A stretch of 64,000 nucleotides of DNA from Labedaea rhizosphaerae (GTDB lineage: Bacteria > Actinomycetota > Actinomycetes > Mycobacteriales > Pseudonocardiaceae), in assembly GCF_004362825.1 (NCBI RefSeq), contig NZ_SNXZ01000010.1:111361-175360 (forward strand), in the 5' to 3' direction. How positions within the stretch are numbered: the first letter of the stretch is position 1; each line of letters starts with the position of its first letter. The position numbers and the translations under genes are program-made. The notes beneath the pieces were generated by a model. That model had not been told where the DNA came from and did no database searches. It was given only the letters and a program-made list of their open reading frames with translations. Below, in pieces: positions 42,474 to 51,090 of the stretch.

Positions 42474-43730
42474 GTGTACCTGTCGACGATCAGCAGGTCC
42501 ACACCGGCGCAAGCCGGTCGCCGGCCCACGATCCGTGCCGTGGGCGGCACGGTGGTGGTCCTCGGCACCGTCAGCCTGCTGACCGACATCTCCGCGGAGA
42601 TGGTCACCGCCGTGCTGCCGCTGTACTTCGTGGTCATGCTGGGCATGAGCCCGGTGGTGTTCGGGCTGATGGACGGCCTGTACACGGGGGCGACCGCCTT
42701 GCTGCGGCTGGTCGGCGGGTACGTGGCCGACCGGCTGCGGCGGCGCAAGGCCGTGGCCGCGGTGGGGTACGGCATCTCGGCGGTCGCGAAGCTCGGGCTC
42801 GCCGTGGCGGCGGGAGCGCCCGTGATCGGCGGGATCATCGTGGCCGACCGCGCGGGCAAGGGCCTGCGCACGGCGCCTCGGGACGCGATGATCAGCCTGT
42901 CGGTCCCGGAACCGTTGCTGGGCCGGGCGTTCGGGGTGCACCGCGCGATGGACAGCGCAGGTGCCTTCGCCGGCCCGCTGGTGGCGCTCGCCGTGCTCGC
43001 GGTGGTGGGGACGACGACGGCGACGGGGTTCTCCGCGTTGTTCCTGACGGCGTTCTGCATAGCCGCCGCCGGCGTGCTCGTACTGGTGTTGTTCGCCCGT
43101 GACCGGGAAGCCGACCGCCCGGTCACCACGCCGGTCACGGTGCGCGGCGCGGCGGGCCTGCTGCGCCACGGCGACGTGCGCAGGCTGCTCGGTGTGGCCG
43201 CGGCGCTCGGTCTGAGCACGATCGGCGACGGGTTCGTGTACCTGATCCTGCTGCGCCAGCACGAGATCCCGGCCGGGTGGTTCCCGGTGTTCGCGGTCGG
43301 GACCAACGTCGTGTACCTGGTGCTCGCCGGTCCGTTCGGGGTGCTCGCCGACCGGGTGGGCCGGCGGGTCATGCTGCGCTGGGGCTTTGCCGCGCTGGCG
43401 GCGGTGTACCTGCTGCTCACCGTCGGCGCTCCCGGAACGCCCGGGTTGTGCCTGGTTCTGGTGCTGTACGGCGGTTTCTACGCGGCGACCGACGGCGTGC
43501 TGATGGCGTTGGCGGGGCCGTGCTTCCCCGACCACCTGCGCACGACCGGGCTCGCGTGCGTGCAGACCGTGCAGGCGGTGGCGTACTTCGCCTCGTCCGT
43601 CCTGTTCGGACTGTGGTGGGCCGGCTGGGGGTCGAGCGCTCCGACCGGTGCGGCGCTGGTCGTCTCGGTCGCGGCGCTCGGGCTCACGTGGGTACTCCTG
43701 CCGCGGCGGACGGCGGCGGTGACCTCGTGA
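42474..43730 (+). CDS. MFS transporter
   Basis: The 418-residue membrane protein has about 12 hydrophobic helices. It carries the MFS loop GGYVADRLRRRKAVAAVGYG between helices 2 and 3 and the repeat FGVLADRVGRRVMLRWG in the second half. The segment ADRAGKGLRTAPRDAMIS is typical of a subgroup of bacterial MFS proteins. AGGAGGACCC precedes GTG 42474. Substrate unknown. It is coupled by GTGA to the next gene, a secreted or membrane-anchored propeller protein, so the two may cooperate. Confidence 0.9.
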   Translation: MYLSTISRSTPAQAGRRPTIRAVGGTVVVLGTVSLLTDISAEMVTAVLPLYFVVMLGMSPVVFGLMDGLYTGATALLRLVGGYVADRLRRRKAVAAVGYGISAVAKLGLAVAAGAPVIGGIIVADRAGKGLRTAPRDAMISLSVPEPLLGRAFGVHRAMDSAGAFAGPLVALAVLAVVGTTTATGFSALFLTAFCIAAAGVLVLVLFARDREADRPVTTPVTVRGAAGLLRHGDVRRLLGVAAALGLSTIGDGFVYLILLRQHEIPAGWFPVFAVGTNVVYLVLAGPFGVLADRVGRRVMLRWGFAALAAVYLLLTVGAPGTPGLCLVLVLYGGFYAATDGVLMALAGPCFPDHLRTTGLACVQTVQAVAYFASSVLFGLWWAGWGSSAPTGAALVVSVAALGLTWVLLPRRTAAVTS

Positions 43731-44722
43731 GGCAGCGCGCCAGGGTTGGCTTGGCGGTCGCCGGGTGCGCGGCCCTGGCGGTGGTCGCCGGTGCCGCGAT
43801 CGTGGCGGCGCGCCCGGCTCCGCCGGTCACCACCACCGCCGTGTCGCTGAGCCCGCGATCCGCTGTGGTCGCGTTGAGCACGGCGGACGGCAGCCGTGGG
43901 CACCTGATCGCGGTGACCGGCGGCCGGTCACAGGTGTCGGCGTTGACGTGTGCGCGTGTCTACGCTGCCGCAGGCACCGGCGTGTGCCTTCGCCAGGACG
44001 GCGACCTGCCGACGTACGAGGTGGCCGTCGTCGACGCGCACCTGGCCGTGCGGCGGGAGCTCCCGCTCGTCGGCGTGCCCAACCGGGCGCGCGTGTCGCC
44101 GACCGGGCGGCTGGTGGCGTGGACGGTGTTCGTCGCCGGGGACTCCTACAACGGCGGCCGGTTCTCCACCCGGGTCGGCATGCTCGACACCCGGACCGGA
44201 CAACTGGTGTCCACTTTGGAGGATTGGCCGGTGACGGTCGGCGGTCGCCCGTCCACCGCGGCCGACCGCAACTTCTGGGGCGTGACGTTCAGCCGCGACG
44301 ACCGGCACTTCTACGCCACGATGTCCACCGGTGGCCGCCGCTACCTCGTGCGCGGCGACCTCGCCACCCGCAGGCTGACGACCGTGCGCGAGAACGTCGA
44401 ATGCCCTTCGCTGTCCCCGGACGAGACACGCGTCGCGTTCAAGTCGGCGCGCGACGGCGACCCGGCCCACGGCTGGCGGCTGTCCGTGCTCGACCTCGCC
44501 AGCAGCCGGGTGACGCCGCTGGCCGAGACCCGCGACGTCGACGACCAGGCCGCGTGGCTCGACGAGAACACCGTCGCCTACGCCCTGCCGCGCGACCGCG
44601 ACCACGCCGACGTCTGGCAGGTCCCGGCGGACGGCTCCGGAACGCCCCGCGTGCTCGTGCCGGACGCGAACTCACCGGCGACGCTGGCGGTGGACTCGCC
44701 GGGGTCCGCCGGCGAGTCCTGA
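43727..44722 (+). CDS. TolB-like/WD40 propeller protein, membrane-anchored
   Basis: The 331-residue protein has an N-terminal hydrophobic segment (VGLAVAGCAALAVVAGAAIVA), then beta-propeller repeats of TolB type: RVSPTGRLVAWTVF, VTFSRDDRHFYATM, CPSLSPDETRVAFKS and AAWLDENTVAYALP. It is probably exported and anchored. GTG 43727 overlaps the MFS stop (GTGA). Function unknown; the family often reports on or scaffolds exported complexes. Confidence 0.75.
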   Translation: MRQRARVGLAVAGCAALAVVAGAAIVAARPAPPVTTTAVSLSPRSAVVALSTADGSRGHLIAVTGGRSQVSALTCARVYAAAGTGVCLRQDGDLPTYEVAVVDAHLAVRRELPLVGVPNRARVSPTGRLVAWTVFVAGDSYNGGRFSTRVGMLDTRTGQLVSTLEDWPVTVGGRPSTAADRNFWGVTFSRDDRHFYATMSTGGRRYLVRGDLATRRLTTVRENVECPSLSPDETRVAFKSARDGDPAHGWRLSVLDLASSRVTPLAETRDVDDQAAWLDENTVAYALPRDRDHADVWQVPADGSGTPRVLVPDANSPATLAVDSPGSAGES

Positions 44723-44753
44723 CCGCTTCGGGTCACCCGCAGGTCAAAGCGGT
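44722..44753. terminator. Inverted repeat between convergent genes
   Basis: ACCGCTT (44722-44728) pairs with AAGCGGT (44747-44753) around an 18-nt loop, covering the stops of the TolB-like and ATP-grasp genes. It is likely a bidirectional terminator. Confidence 0.45.
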
Positions 44754-45961
44754 TGGCGAACGGTGCCGGGTGCCACGGCGAGGCTCGCCTCGACTGTGTC
44801 CAACGCGCGCATGCATTCCTCGACCGTCGTGGCGAGGGCCGTGGCGAGGGCGATGCGGCCGAACGCCGTTCCCTTGGGTGGTGGCGACATCACCTCGCCA
44901 TCGCCCGCGAGGGGCAGGAACAGGTCGATTTCCGGCGGGAGCTGCGCGGTGACCGAGCCGACGACGGTGTCCTCTTCGGACGGGTAGAAGAACCGCACCG
45001 CGCCCGCCTTCGACTCCGACGGTGTCAGCGACGGCGCATCGCCGCACGCCACGGCCGCGATGGCCAGGCCGGGGTCGATGCCGGTGACCCGCATGCCCAG
45101 GTACGGGATCATGCCGCCGCCGAGCCTTCCGTTGACCTCGACCAGCCGGGGGCCGGACGGCGTCAGCTTGAACTCCGCGTGCGTCGCGCCGTCGGTGAAG
45201 CCGAGCGCCGTGTGCGTCTCACGCAACGCCGCCAGCAGCGCCGGGTCGTTCAGCAGCGGATCCGTCGCCGAGACCGTGTGACCGATCTCCTCGAAGTACG
45301 GCGGGTACCCGACCTGCTTGCGCGCCAGGAACATCGGATGCACCTCTCCGTGGTGCACCACGGAGTCGACGCTGATCTCCTCGCCCGTCAGCAGTTCCTC
45401 GACCAGCACGGACACGTCGTAGTGCCACGCGCCCGGCACGGTCGTGTCGCGTGCGAAGGCGAACCGCGCGGTCAGCTCCGCGGGCGTGTCCACCCGCACC
45501 ACGCCCAGCGACGCGGCCATGGCCCTCGGCTTCAGTACCACCGGGTAGCCGATGCGCTCGGCCGCGGCCAGCGCCTCCTCGACGCCCGACACGAGCACCG
45601 ATCGGACCGGCCCGACGCCCGCGTCGGCCAGTGCCTTGCGGGTCAGGTGCTTGTCCCGGCAGCGCATCACGGCGTCCACGTCACCCGGCACGCCCAGCGC
45701 GTCGGCCAGCTTCGCGGCCTGCAACACCCGCGCCTCGTCCCAGGTCAGGACGCCGTCCACGGTCTTCGGCGCGGCGGCGAGCATCGCCGACGCGTCGATG
45801 GTGTCGCTCATGTCGAGCACCGACCAGCCGGCGACGAACTCCCGTTCCCACGTCGGTTCGTGACCGACGAGCAAATGCACGCGGTAGTGCGACCCGATCG
45901 AACGCAGCAGGTATTCGCGGTACCGGCGATCGCCCGTACCGACGACGAGCAGCGATTTCAT
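44744..45961 (-). CDS. ATP-grasp ligase
   Basis: The 405-residue enzyme has a preATP domain (SLLVVGTGDRRYREYLLRSI) and ATP-grasp lysine loops (GYPVVLKPRAMAASLGVVR). SVLVEELLTGEEISVDSVVH follows, and the metal-binding end is AEFKLTPSGPRLVEVNGRLG. This pattern belongs to the L-amino-acid/peptide ligase and carboxylase-like group, which joins a carboxylate to an amine through an acyl phosphate. ATG 45961 overlaps the stop of a 30-codon gene (ATGA), has only a weak ribosome site of its own, and so depends on coupling. The peptide may be its substrate. A role in free dipeptide synthesis is the alternative. Confidence 0.87.
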   Translation of the reverse strand: MKSLLVVGTGDRRYREYLLRSIGSHYRVHLLVGHEPTWEREFVAGWSVLDMSDTIDASAMLAAAPKTVDGVLTWDEARVLQAAKLADALGVPGDVDAVMRCRDKHLTRKALADAGVGPVRSVLVSGVEEALAAAERIGYPVVLKPRAMAASLGVVRVDTPAELTARFAFARDTTVPGAWHYDVSVLVEELLTGEEISVDSVVHHGEVHPMFLARKQVGYPPYFEEIGHTVSATDPLLNDPALLAALRETHTALGFTDGATHAEFKLTPSGPRLVEVNGRLGGGMIPYLGMRVTGIDPGLAIAAVACGDAPSLTPSESKAGAVRFFYPSEEDTVVGSVTAQLPPEIDLFLPLAGDGEVMSPPPKGTAFGRIALATALATTVEECMRALDTVEASLAVAPGTVRQPL

Positions 45962-46050
45962 CTCGGCCGGCGCGGTGCGTCGAAGTACCACGCCGGCGGC
46001 AATGGGCCGGACGTGTCGGCCTGCGTCACGGCGGCCATCACGATACGCAT
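45958..46050 (-). CDS. 30-residue peptide coupled to ATP-grasp ligase (candidate RiPP precursor)
   Basis: The peptide begins MRIVMAAVTQADTSG and ends PLPPAWYFDAPRRPR. GGGAG lies 6 nt before its ATG, and its TGA overlaps the ligase ATG, so the gene is real by translation signals. It has no signal peptide and no similarity that I recognise. A hydrophobic start, a Pro-rich middle and an aromatic/acidic WYFD followed by a basic RRPR tail are notable. Coupling of a tiny peptide to an ATP-grasp ligase suggests that the ligase modifies or extends it, as ATP-grasp enzymes do in graspetide and pheganomycin-type pathways. That function is inference. Confidence 0.6.
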   Translation of the reverse strand: MRIVMAAVTQADTSGPLPPAWYFDAPRRPR

Positions 46051-46375
46051 GAATGTCTCCCGGGTTCGCACGGCAATCCGGCGGAACGGCAGTCTTCCGG
46101 CCACCTCGCGAACCTGGCAATACCCCACCCGAGCGCCCACCGAATGGCCGACGGCCGAGTGCGAAAATGGTTGGTGCTTCCTATATAGGGCGTACCTGAC
46201 TTCCCTTTGTTTTGGGCACGGGGGGTCAACAAGAACCCAGGACGTGTCACACGAATGGCGCACGTAGCTGTGCCCTCCGTGCGCGGTGACCGCCAAAGAT
46301 CACCATGGGTGCACAGTCGGCGGGTTGTTCGCTGAAGCGCGACCGAGGGCGCGGGTGCGTCAAGTGGAGCAGTGG
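46051..46375. promoter_or_regulatory. Gene-free stretch upstream of the peptide/ATP-grasp genes
   Basis: No gene is supported here. The stretch contains the perfect palindrome CCTATATAGG (46180-46189), by far the most AT-rich block nearby, about 130 nt upstream of the peptide start. TTGACC occurs near 46229 on the minus strand. It most likely holds the peptide operon promoter; the exact -35/-10 pair could not be fixed. Confidence 0.45.
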
Positions 46376-47932
46376 TCAGAAGCCGTCCTCGCTGCCGGCT
46401 TCGGCGATGTCGGCCATGCCTTCGTCGAACGAGGCGATCCAGAACTCGAAGTCGTCGCCGGTCACCATCTGCGCGGGTTCGAGGACCTGGGCCTTCCCCA
46501 GCAGGTAGGCGCCGAGCTTGGTGATCAGCAGGCCGGCAACGGACACGCCGAAGCTTTCGGCGAACCCGGTGACGGCGTGGATCGCGTCTTCCGCGTCGAG
46601 CTGGGCGAACACTTCGCTGATCTCCCTGATGAAGCGTTCGCGGCCGCCCGGTTCGGCCACCGCTTCGGCGATTTGCTCGGCGGCATTCTCGAGCTCTTTC
46701 TTCGCCTCCTCTTCGGCTTCCACCCGGAATTCGACCGCCAATTCCTTGGCCGCCTCGCCCATCTCCTCGGCGATCCCGCCGAGTTTCTCGTCCTTCGCCC
46801 GCGCCCTGTTCAACGCCACTTCGAGCGTCTTGACCTTGGCCTCGAACCGCATGTTCACGGCCGATCTCACCGCGGTCTTGATGATGCCCCACCCGGGCAC
46901 CGTCGACGCCGCCGCGATGCCCGCGAAGTTGAGCCAGTCGAGGACGTGCTGCTCCTGCTTGGCGCAGACCCGTTGCGCGACCCGCAGCCGCGCATCGGGC
47001 TGGTTGAGCACCTTGATGGCCCAGTCGGGCCCGTCCGCCGCGCGCCGCTTCTTGATGGCGTTGTCGCGCCGGACGGTCTTGGCGAACCGTTCGAGTCGCA
47101 GCACGCCGGAATTGATCACTTCGCCGGCCGAGCCGACGCCGGGCACCTGGGTCTGCCCGAGAGCCGCGGCCGCGCTGATCACGACGCGCAGCGAACCGAA
47201 CAACACCGACCAGCCGAACTCCTTCTTGAAGCTCACGTCCACGGCGGACTTCTCGGCCGCGTTCATCGTCAGCTTCGCGACGTGATCGGCGACGAGCCCC
47301 ACGTGCGCGGTCAGCGGCGCCTCGAAGTTCTGGATGTCGGCCATCTGCATGATCCGGACGCCGATGTCGCCGGCCGACGCGGTCTCGATGCCCTTCTCGA
47401 CGTTGGCGAACGCCTTGTTCGCTTCCTGCTGCCACGTCTTGAGCAGGCTGTCGAGTTTGCTCGAGTCCTCGAGGAGCTTGCCCCCGTCCGAGGTCACCAC
47501 GCCCCAGTCCGTTTCTCGCGCCAGCTTCCTGATCCCGACCGAGAACTCGCCCACCAGCTTGGCCAGGTTCGCCACGTGGGCCTTGCTCTGCTCCATGCGT
47601 CGCAGCGCTTCCTGGCGGTGCTCTTCCAGCGCCGCGGTCTCGTCCTCGGTGGCCGCTCCGGCTCCGAAGAGCGCACGGCCCTCCTCGTCTCTCGACCCTT
47701 CCTTGATGCCCTGGCCCAGCTCCTTGACCGTCTTCTTCACCTCAGAAGCGCTCTTCTGGATGTCGCCTGCGTCAGTCTTCTTGCCCACGGCCGACTTCGC
47801 CCCGGTGACCACGGTGCGATAGGCGATCGTGGCGACCTGATCGGTCTTTTCGTATCCGTCCTGCATCGCCTTGACGGTGTTCTTGGGCAACTTGCGCAGG
47901 GCTTCCTTGAGGGCCTCGACCAGTTCGGGCAT
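46376..47932 (-). CDS. Long helical protein of unknown function
   Basis: I do not recognise this 518-residue protein. It is almost entirely helical, rich in Ala, Glu and Lys, with coiled-coil-like stretches (about 90-170 and 385-440: ELAVEFRVEAEEEAKKELEN). It also has moderately hydrophobic segments (VLFGSLRVVISAAAALG, WLNFAGIAAASTVPGWGIIK and VSVAGLLITKLGAYLLG). There is no signal peptide and no WxG motif. GGAAGGAG precedes ATG 47932. It follows the acidic repeat protein gene by 37 bp and is probably co-transcribed. The mix of long helices and a buried hydrophobic hairpin recalls alpha-helical pore-forming proteins, but that is only an analogy. Confidence 0.75.
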   Translation of the reverse strand: MPELVEALKEALRKLPKNTVKAMQDGYEKTDQVATIAYRTVVTGAKSAVGKKTDAGDIQKSASEVKKTVKELGQGIKEGSRDEEGRALFGAGAATEDETAALEEHRQEALRRMEQSKAHVANLAKLVGEFSVGIRKLARETDWGVVTSDGGKLLEDSSKLDSLLKTWQQEANKAFANVEKGIETASAGDIGVRIMQMADIQNFEAPLTAHVGLVADHVAKLTMNAAEKSAVDVSFKKEFGWSVLFGSLRVVISAAAALGQTQVPGVGSAGEVINSGVLRLERFAKTVRRDNAIKKRRAADGPDWAIKVLNQPDARLRVAQRVCAKQEQHVLDWLNFAGIAAASTVPGWGIIKTAVRSAVNMRFEAKVKTLEVALNRARAKDEKLGGIAEEMGEAAKELAVEFRVEAEEEAKKELENAAEQIAEAVAEPGGRERFIREISEVFAQLDAEDAIHAVTGFAESFGVSVAGLLITKLGAYLLGKAQVLEPAQMVTGDDFEFWIASFDEGMADIAEAGSEDGF

Positions 47933-47969
47933 CGTGCGCGCTCCTTCCGGGCGGTGTGTTCGGGGGTGG

Positions 47970-48944
47970 TCAGCTCGCTTCCGCGCTGACCTCGGCGAGC
48001 GCCTGCTCGAGGGCCTGCTTGACCTCTTCCTCGCTGAACTGGGAGATGTCGATGTCGGCGTCGTCCATCACCTGCTGCAGCGCCTCGGCGAGTTCCTCGG
48101 GAGGCATGGCCTCGCCTGCGGCGATCGTGACGCCGTACCCGGCCAGGGCCGCGCGTTTGTCCGCGGCGCCCTCGACCTCGTCGAGGAACGCGGTCCCGGC
48201 GGCCATCAAGTCGACCCGGCCCGCGGACTGTTGCTCCACGGCGGACAACACCGACTCCCGGAACGCCGGCCACGACTCGTCCGACCCGTCCCACTGGTCG
48301 CTCAACGCGTCGACGACCTGGCTGATCCACGGGAACGTGGTCTCCCGGTCGTATGACGCCCCGGTTTCCGTGGCTTCTCCGGCCTCCACAGCTGGGGTCG
48401 CGCGGATCGTGAAACCGAACTCGCGCAAGCTGTCGATCCGCGCGTCCAGTGGGACCGCGTTCAGCGGGTCCAGCCGCGCGTAGGCGACCGCGTACATCGA
48501 GGGGTCCTGGGAGTTGGTCGCGACGTAGAACCAGTCCCGGTACTCCGCCCAGCCCGCCTCGCTGCCGTCCCAGTCCGCCCAGGCCGCGCCGAACTGCTCG
48601 ATCGCCTGCCGCCAGAGCCTGGCATCCGCGTCGTCGTCCGCAGCTTCGCCGGCCCCGTCTTCGGCGCCGTCGACCTCGGCGTCGAGCTCGGCGTAGGCAC
48701 TCGTCAGGTCCTCCGGCCGCTCCTCGACGACCTTCGCGAGCAGCTCGTGGCGGCCGTTGTCGTCGAGGTAGCGGATCAGTTCCTCCCCGGCGTCGAACCC
48801 CTCCGCCAGGAACGCCGACCGGAAGTCGTCGAAGTCCGATTCCTTGTGTTCCTCGTGGACGGAGTGGACCGCCTCGAAGAACTCGGCGGGGCTGCTCAGC
48901 CGGCCGCGCAGGTGGATGAGCACTTCCTCCACGTCGGCGTCCAT
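47970..48944 (-). CDS. Acidic repeat protein of unknown function
   Basis: This 324-residue protein is strongly acidic and not recognised. It holds two or three related units: AWADWDGSEAGWAEYRDWF...LREFGFTI and LSDQWDGSDESWPAFRESV...LAGYGVTI, both with a WDGSxxxW core, and a looser first unit with FDDFRSAFLAEGFDAGEEL. The C-terminus is a run of acidic helices (EEVKQALEQALAEVSAEAS). GAAGGAG precedes ATG 48944. It lies immediately upstream of the long helical protein gene, so it could be a chaperone or antidote-like partner; that is speculative. Confidence 0.72.
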   Translation of the reverse strand: MDADVEEVLIHLRGRLSSPAEFFEAVHSVHEEHKESDFDDFRSAFLAEGFDAGEELIRYLDDNGRHELLAKVVEERPEDLTSAYAELDAEVDGAEDGAGEAADDDADARLWRQAIEQFGAAWADWDGSEAGWAEYRDWFYVATNSQDPSMYAVAYARLDPLNAVPLDARIDSLREFGFTIRATPAVEAGEATETGASYDRETTFPWISQVVDALSDQWDGSDESWPAFRESVLSAVEQQSAGRVDLMAAGTAFLDEVEGAADKRAALAGYGVTIAAGEAMPPEELAEALQQVMDDADIDISQFSEEEVKQALEQALAEVSAEAS

Positions 48945-49112
48945 CGGCCCTCACTCCTTCGACGATGCGGTTGCGCCACAACCGGTTGGCGGTATCCACT
49001 AGTCACGGTAGGAATGCGCTCGCGCCCACGGTTGCCCTCGAAGGCAGCCCTGCGGACAGCCGCTCGATCACGTACCGGCAGGACCGCGGTGGTCGTGCCC
49101 GCCGCCTGGAGC

Positions 49113-49751
49113 TCAGGGGAGCAAAGCGGCGATCATGGCCTCGCCGACGAACTCCCCGTACCGGGTGAGCGGCCAGCCGGACTTGAGCACGAGCAGCTCG
49201 TAGAGCTCGGGGGCGCTGTAGGTCCACAGGATGTCGGTCGCTTTGGCCAGCGTGACGTCGCGGCGCAACCACCCGCGGTCGCGCAGCCGCCGGGCGTTGT
49301 GCCGCATGCGCGTGCGTCGCTGCCGGTCGATCTCCGCCAGGAGTGACGCCATCTCGGGGTCGGTCACCGCTGCCGCCCGGACCAGCAACACCAGGGGCGC
49401 ACCTTCGGGCGCGACCTCGGTGGTGAGGGTGCCCCAGCCTCGCAGCACCGCCGCCGGGTCCGTCGCCGTGGCGCTCAGCTCGTCCGCGCGTTGCGGGGCG
49501 GGCACGGGTCCGCGACCGGCGAGGCCCCGTTCCCACAAGGCGCGAACGAGACCGGCCTTCCCGCCGAACGCCTTGTAGACGGTCTCGGCGGACACCTCCG
49601 CGTCGGCGGCGATCCCGGGCACGGTCGTCGCGGCGTAGCCGTGTTCGAGGAACTGGCGCCGGGCGACGTCGAGGATGGCGGCACGGGTGCGGGCGGCCTG
49701 CTCGCGGCGGCGGCTGGCGTCGTAGCGACGCTTCGGCTTGACTTCCGGCAT
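49113..49751 (-). CDS. TetR-family transcriptional regulator
   Basis: The 212-residue protein has a basic N-terminus (KPKRRYDASRRREQAART), a TetR helix-turn-helix (ATTVPGIAADAEVSAETVYKAF) and a ligand-binding domain with DILWTYSAPELYELLV. This is a common actinobacterial TetR subgroup. ATG 49751 was preferred to upstream ATG 49796 because it gives the usual N-terminus and GGA lies before it. It is divergent from the SnoaL-like/NmrA genes and probably represses them. Confidence 0.92.
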   Translation of the reverse strand: MPEVKPKRRYDASRRREQAARTRAAILDVARRQFLEHGYAATTVPGIAADAEVSAETVYKAFGGKAGLVRALWERGLAGRGPVPAPQRADELSATATDPAAVLRGWGTLTTEVAPEGAPLVLLVRAAAVTDPEMASLLAEIDRQRRTRMRHNARRLRDRGWLRRDVTLAKATDILWTYSAPELYELLVLKSGWPLTRYGEFVGEAMIAALLP

Positions 49752-49759
49752 ATTCCGAT

Positions 49760-49791
49760 CCACAGTTGTGTATTGAATCCACGCAAGTGTA
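49760..49791. promoter_or_regulatory. Direct repeats, putative TetR operator
   Basis: CCACAGTTGTGTA (49760-49772) and CCACGCAAGTGTA (49779-49791) agree at 9 of 13 positions and lie in the 62-bp divergent gap between the TetR and SnoaL-like genes. Such a position suits a regulator binding site. Confidence 0.35.
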
Positions 49792-49813
49792 GCCAAATTG
49801 AAGCAGGTGAGCC

Positions 49814-50230
49814 ATGGCGGACATGCCGGGCTTCGTCGAACGGCTGGTGACGGCGACCAACGCCCATGACCTCGAAGCGCTGGTGGACTGCTTCGCCGAG
49901 GACTACGTCAACGAGACCCCCGCGCACCCGCCACGCGGGTTCCGCGGGCGCGAACAGGTGCGGCGCAACTGGTCGGCCATCTTCGCCGCGGTCCCCGACA
50001 TCACCGTCCGGGTGCTCGCGTGCGCGGTGGGCGACGAGGCGGTGTGGACGGAGTGGGAGATGAGCGGCACCCGCCGTGACGGCGGCCCGCACCTGATGCG
50101 GGGCGTCATCGTGTTCGTCGTTCGCGACGGCCGGGCCGTGACCGCACGCTTCTACCTCGAACCGGTCGAGACGAGCAGCGGCGACGTCGACGACGCCGTG
50201 CGCGGTGCCACCAGCGCGAGACCGGCGTGA
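49814..50230 (+). CDS. SnoaL-like polyketide-cyclase-fold protein
   Basis: The 138-residue protein has the SnoaL/NTF2 pattern: FVERLVTATNAHDLEALVDCFAEDYV, GREQVRRNWSAIFAAVPDITV, then WTEWEMSGTRRDGG and RGVIVFVVRDGRAVTARFYLEPVE. Members bind or hydrolyse small hydrophobic molecules. GAAGCAGGTG lies before ATG 49814. It overlaps the NmrA-like gene by GTGA and is likely controlled by the divergent TetR. No link to the PKS cluster is evident at this distance. Confidence 0.87.
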   Translation: MADMPGFVERLVTATNAHDLEALVDCFAEDYVNETPAHPPRGFRGREQVRRNWSAIFAAVPDITVRVLACAVGDEAVWTEWEMSGTRRDGGPHLMRGVIVFVVRDGRAVTARFYLEPVETSSGDVDDAVRGATSARPA

Positions 50231-51075
50231 TCCTCGTGGCCGGTGGGACCGGCAGGTTGGGCCGTGAGCTGGTCGGCCGGCTCGCCGGCGCCGGGCACAC
50301 GGTGCGGGTGCTCACCCGGAACGCGAACCATGCCGACGGGCTGCCGGTCGAGGTTTGCGTGGGCGACGTCGGCGACCCGGCCGCCGTCGGCGCCGCGGTG
50401 CAGGGTTGCTCGACGGTGATCTCCGCGGTGCACGGCTTCACCGGCGGCCGGGGCAGCGGTCCCGACGCCGTCGACCGGCTTGGCAACCATCACCTCATCA
50501 GGGCCGCCGTCGAGGCCGGGGTGGAGCACTTCGTGCTGGTGTCCGTCCACGACGCCCGCCCGGACCACCCGATGTCGTTGCACCGCGCGAAGTTCGCCGC
50601 CGAGCAGGACTTGCGGCCGAGCGGTCTGGCGTGGACCATCCTGCGGCCGGCTGCCTACCTCGAAACCTGGCTGGAGGTGCTCGGCGGCAAGCCGGGCAGC
50701 GGCGGCCCGGCCCTGGTGTTCGGCCGCGGCACCAACCCGATCAACTTCGTCTCCGTGCGTGACGTGTCCACTGTGGTCGATCGGGTGGTCCACGAACCAA
50801 CGCACGGGGAGGTGATCGACGTCGGCGGGCCGCAGGACTTGACCATGGTCGAGTTCACCCGATTGCTTGGCGCGCACAAGATCCGTCGAATCCCGCGAAC
50901 CGCGCTGCGGGTGCTGTCGGTGGCCGCGCGCCCGGTCGCCCCGTCGTTCGCCCGGCAAGCCGCGGCCGCCGTCGTCATGGACACCGCGGACATGACGTGT
51001 GACGCGACCACCACGCGGGCGCGGTTCCCCGACGTGGAATGGCACCGGCTCGCCGACCTCGTCGCCGGTCCCTGA
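50227..51075 (+). CDS. NmrA-like NAD(P)-binding atypical SDR
   Basis: The 282-residue protein starts ILVAGGTGRLGRELVGRLAG, the glycine-rich loop of NmrA/atypical SDRs. It has VRVLTRN for phosphate binding, VEHFVLVSVHDARPD, and WTILRPAAYLETWLE. The canonical YxxxK is not obvious, which fits the NmrA group. GTG 50227 overlaps the SnoaL stop. It may reduce a quinone or aldehyde or act as a redox sensor. Confidence 0.88.
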   Translation: MILVAGGTGRLGRELVGRLAGAGHTVRVLTRNANHADGLPVEVCVGDVGDPAAVGAAVQGCSTVISAVHGFTGGRGSGPDAVDRLGNHHLIRAAVEAGVEHFVLVSVHDARPDHPMSLHRAKFAAEQDLRPSGLAWTILRPAAYLETWLEVLGGKPGSGGPALVFGRGTNPINFVSVRDVSTVVDRVVHEPTHGEVIDVGGPQDLTMVEFTRLLGAHKIRRIPRTALRVLSVAARPVAPSFARQAAAAVVMDTADMTCDATTTRARFPDVEWHRLADLVAGP

Positions 51076-51090
51076 TCATCACCGCAACAA

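Noticed and set aside
44744..46050. Confident call as a graspetide cluster
   Set aside because: The peptide lacks the known graspetide leader motifs and clear Thr/Ser plus Asp/Glu core repeats, so it is kept only as a candidate of unknown type.
46376..48944. ESX/type VII or type VI secretion components
   Set aside because: There is no WxG motif, no secretion ATPase, no tail-tube or sheath protein nearby, and no signal sequence.
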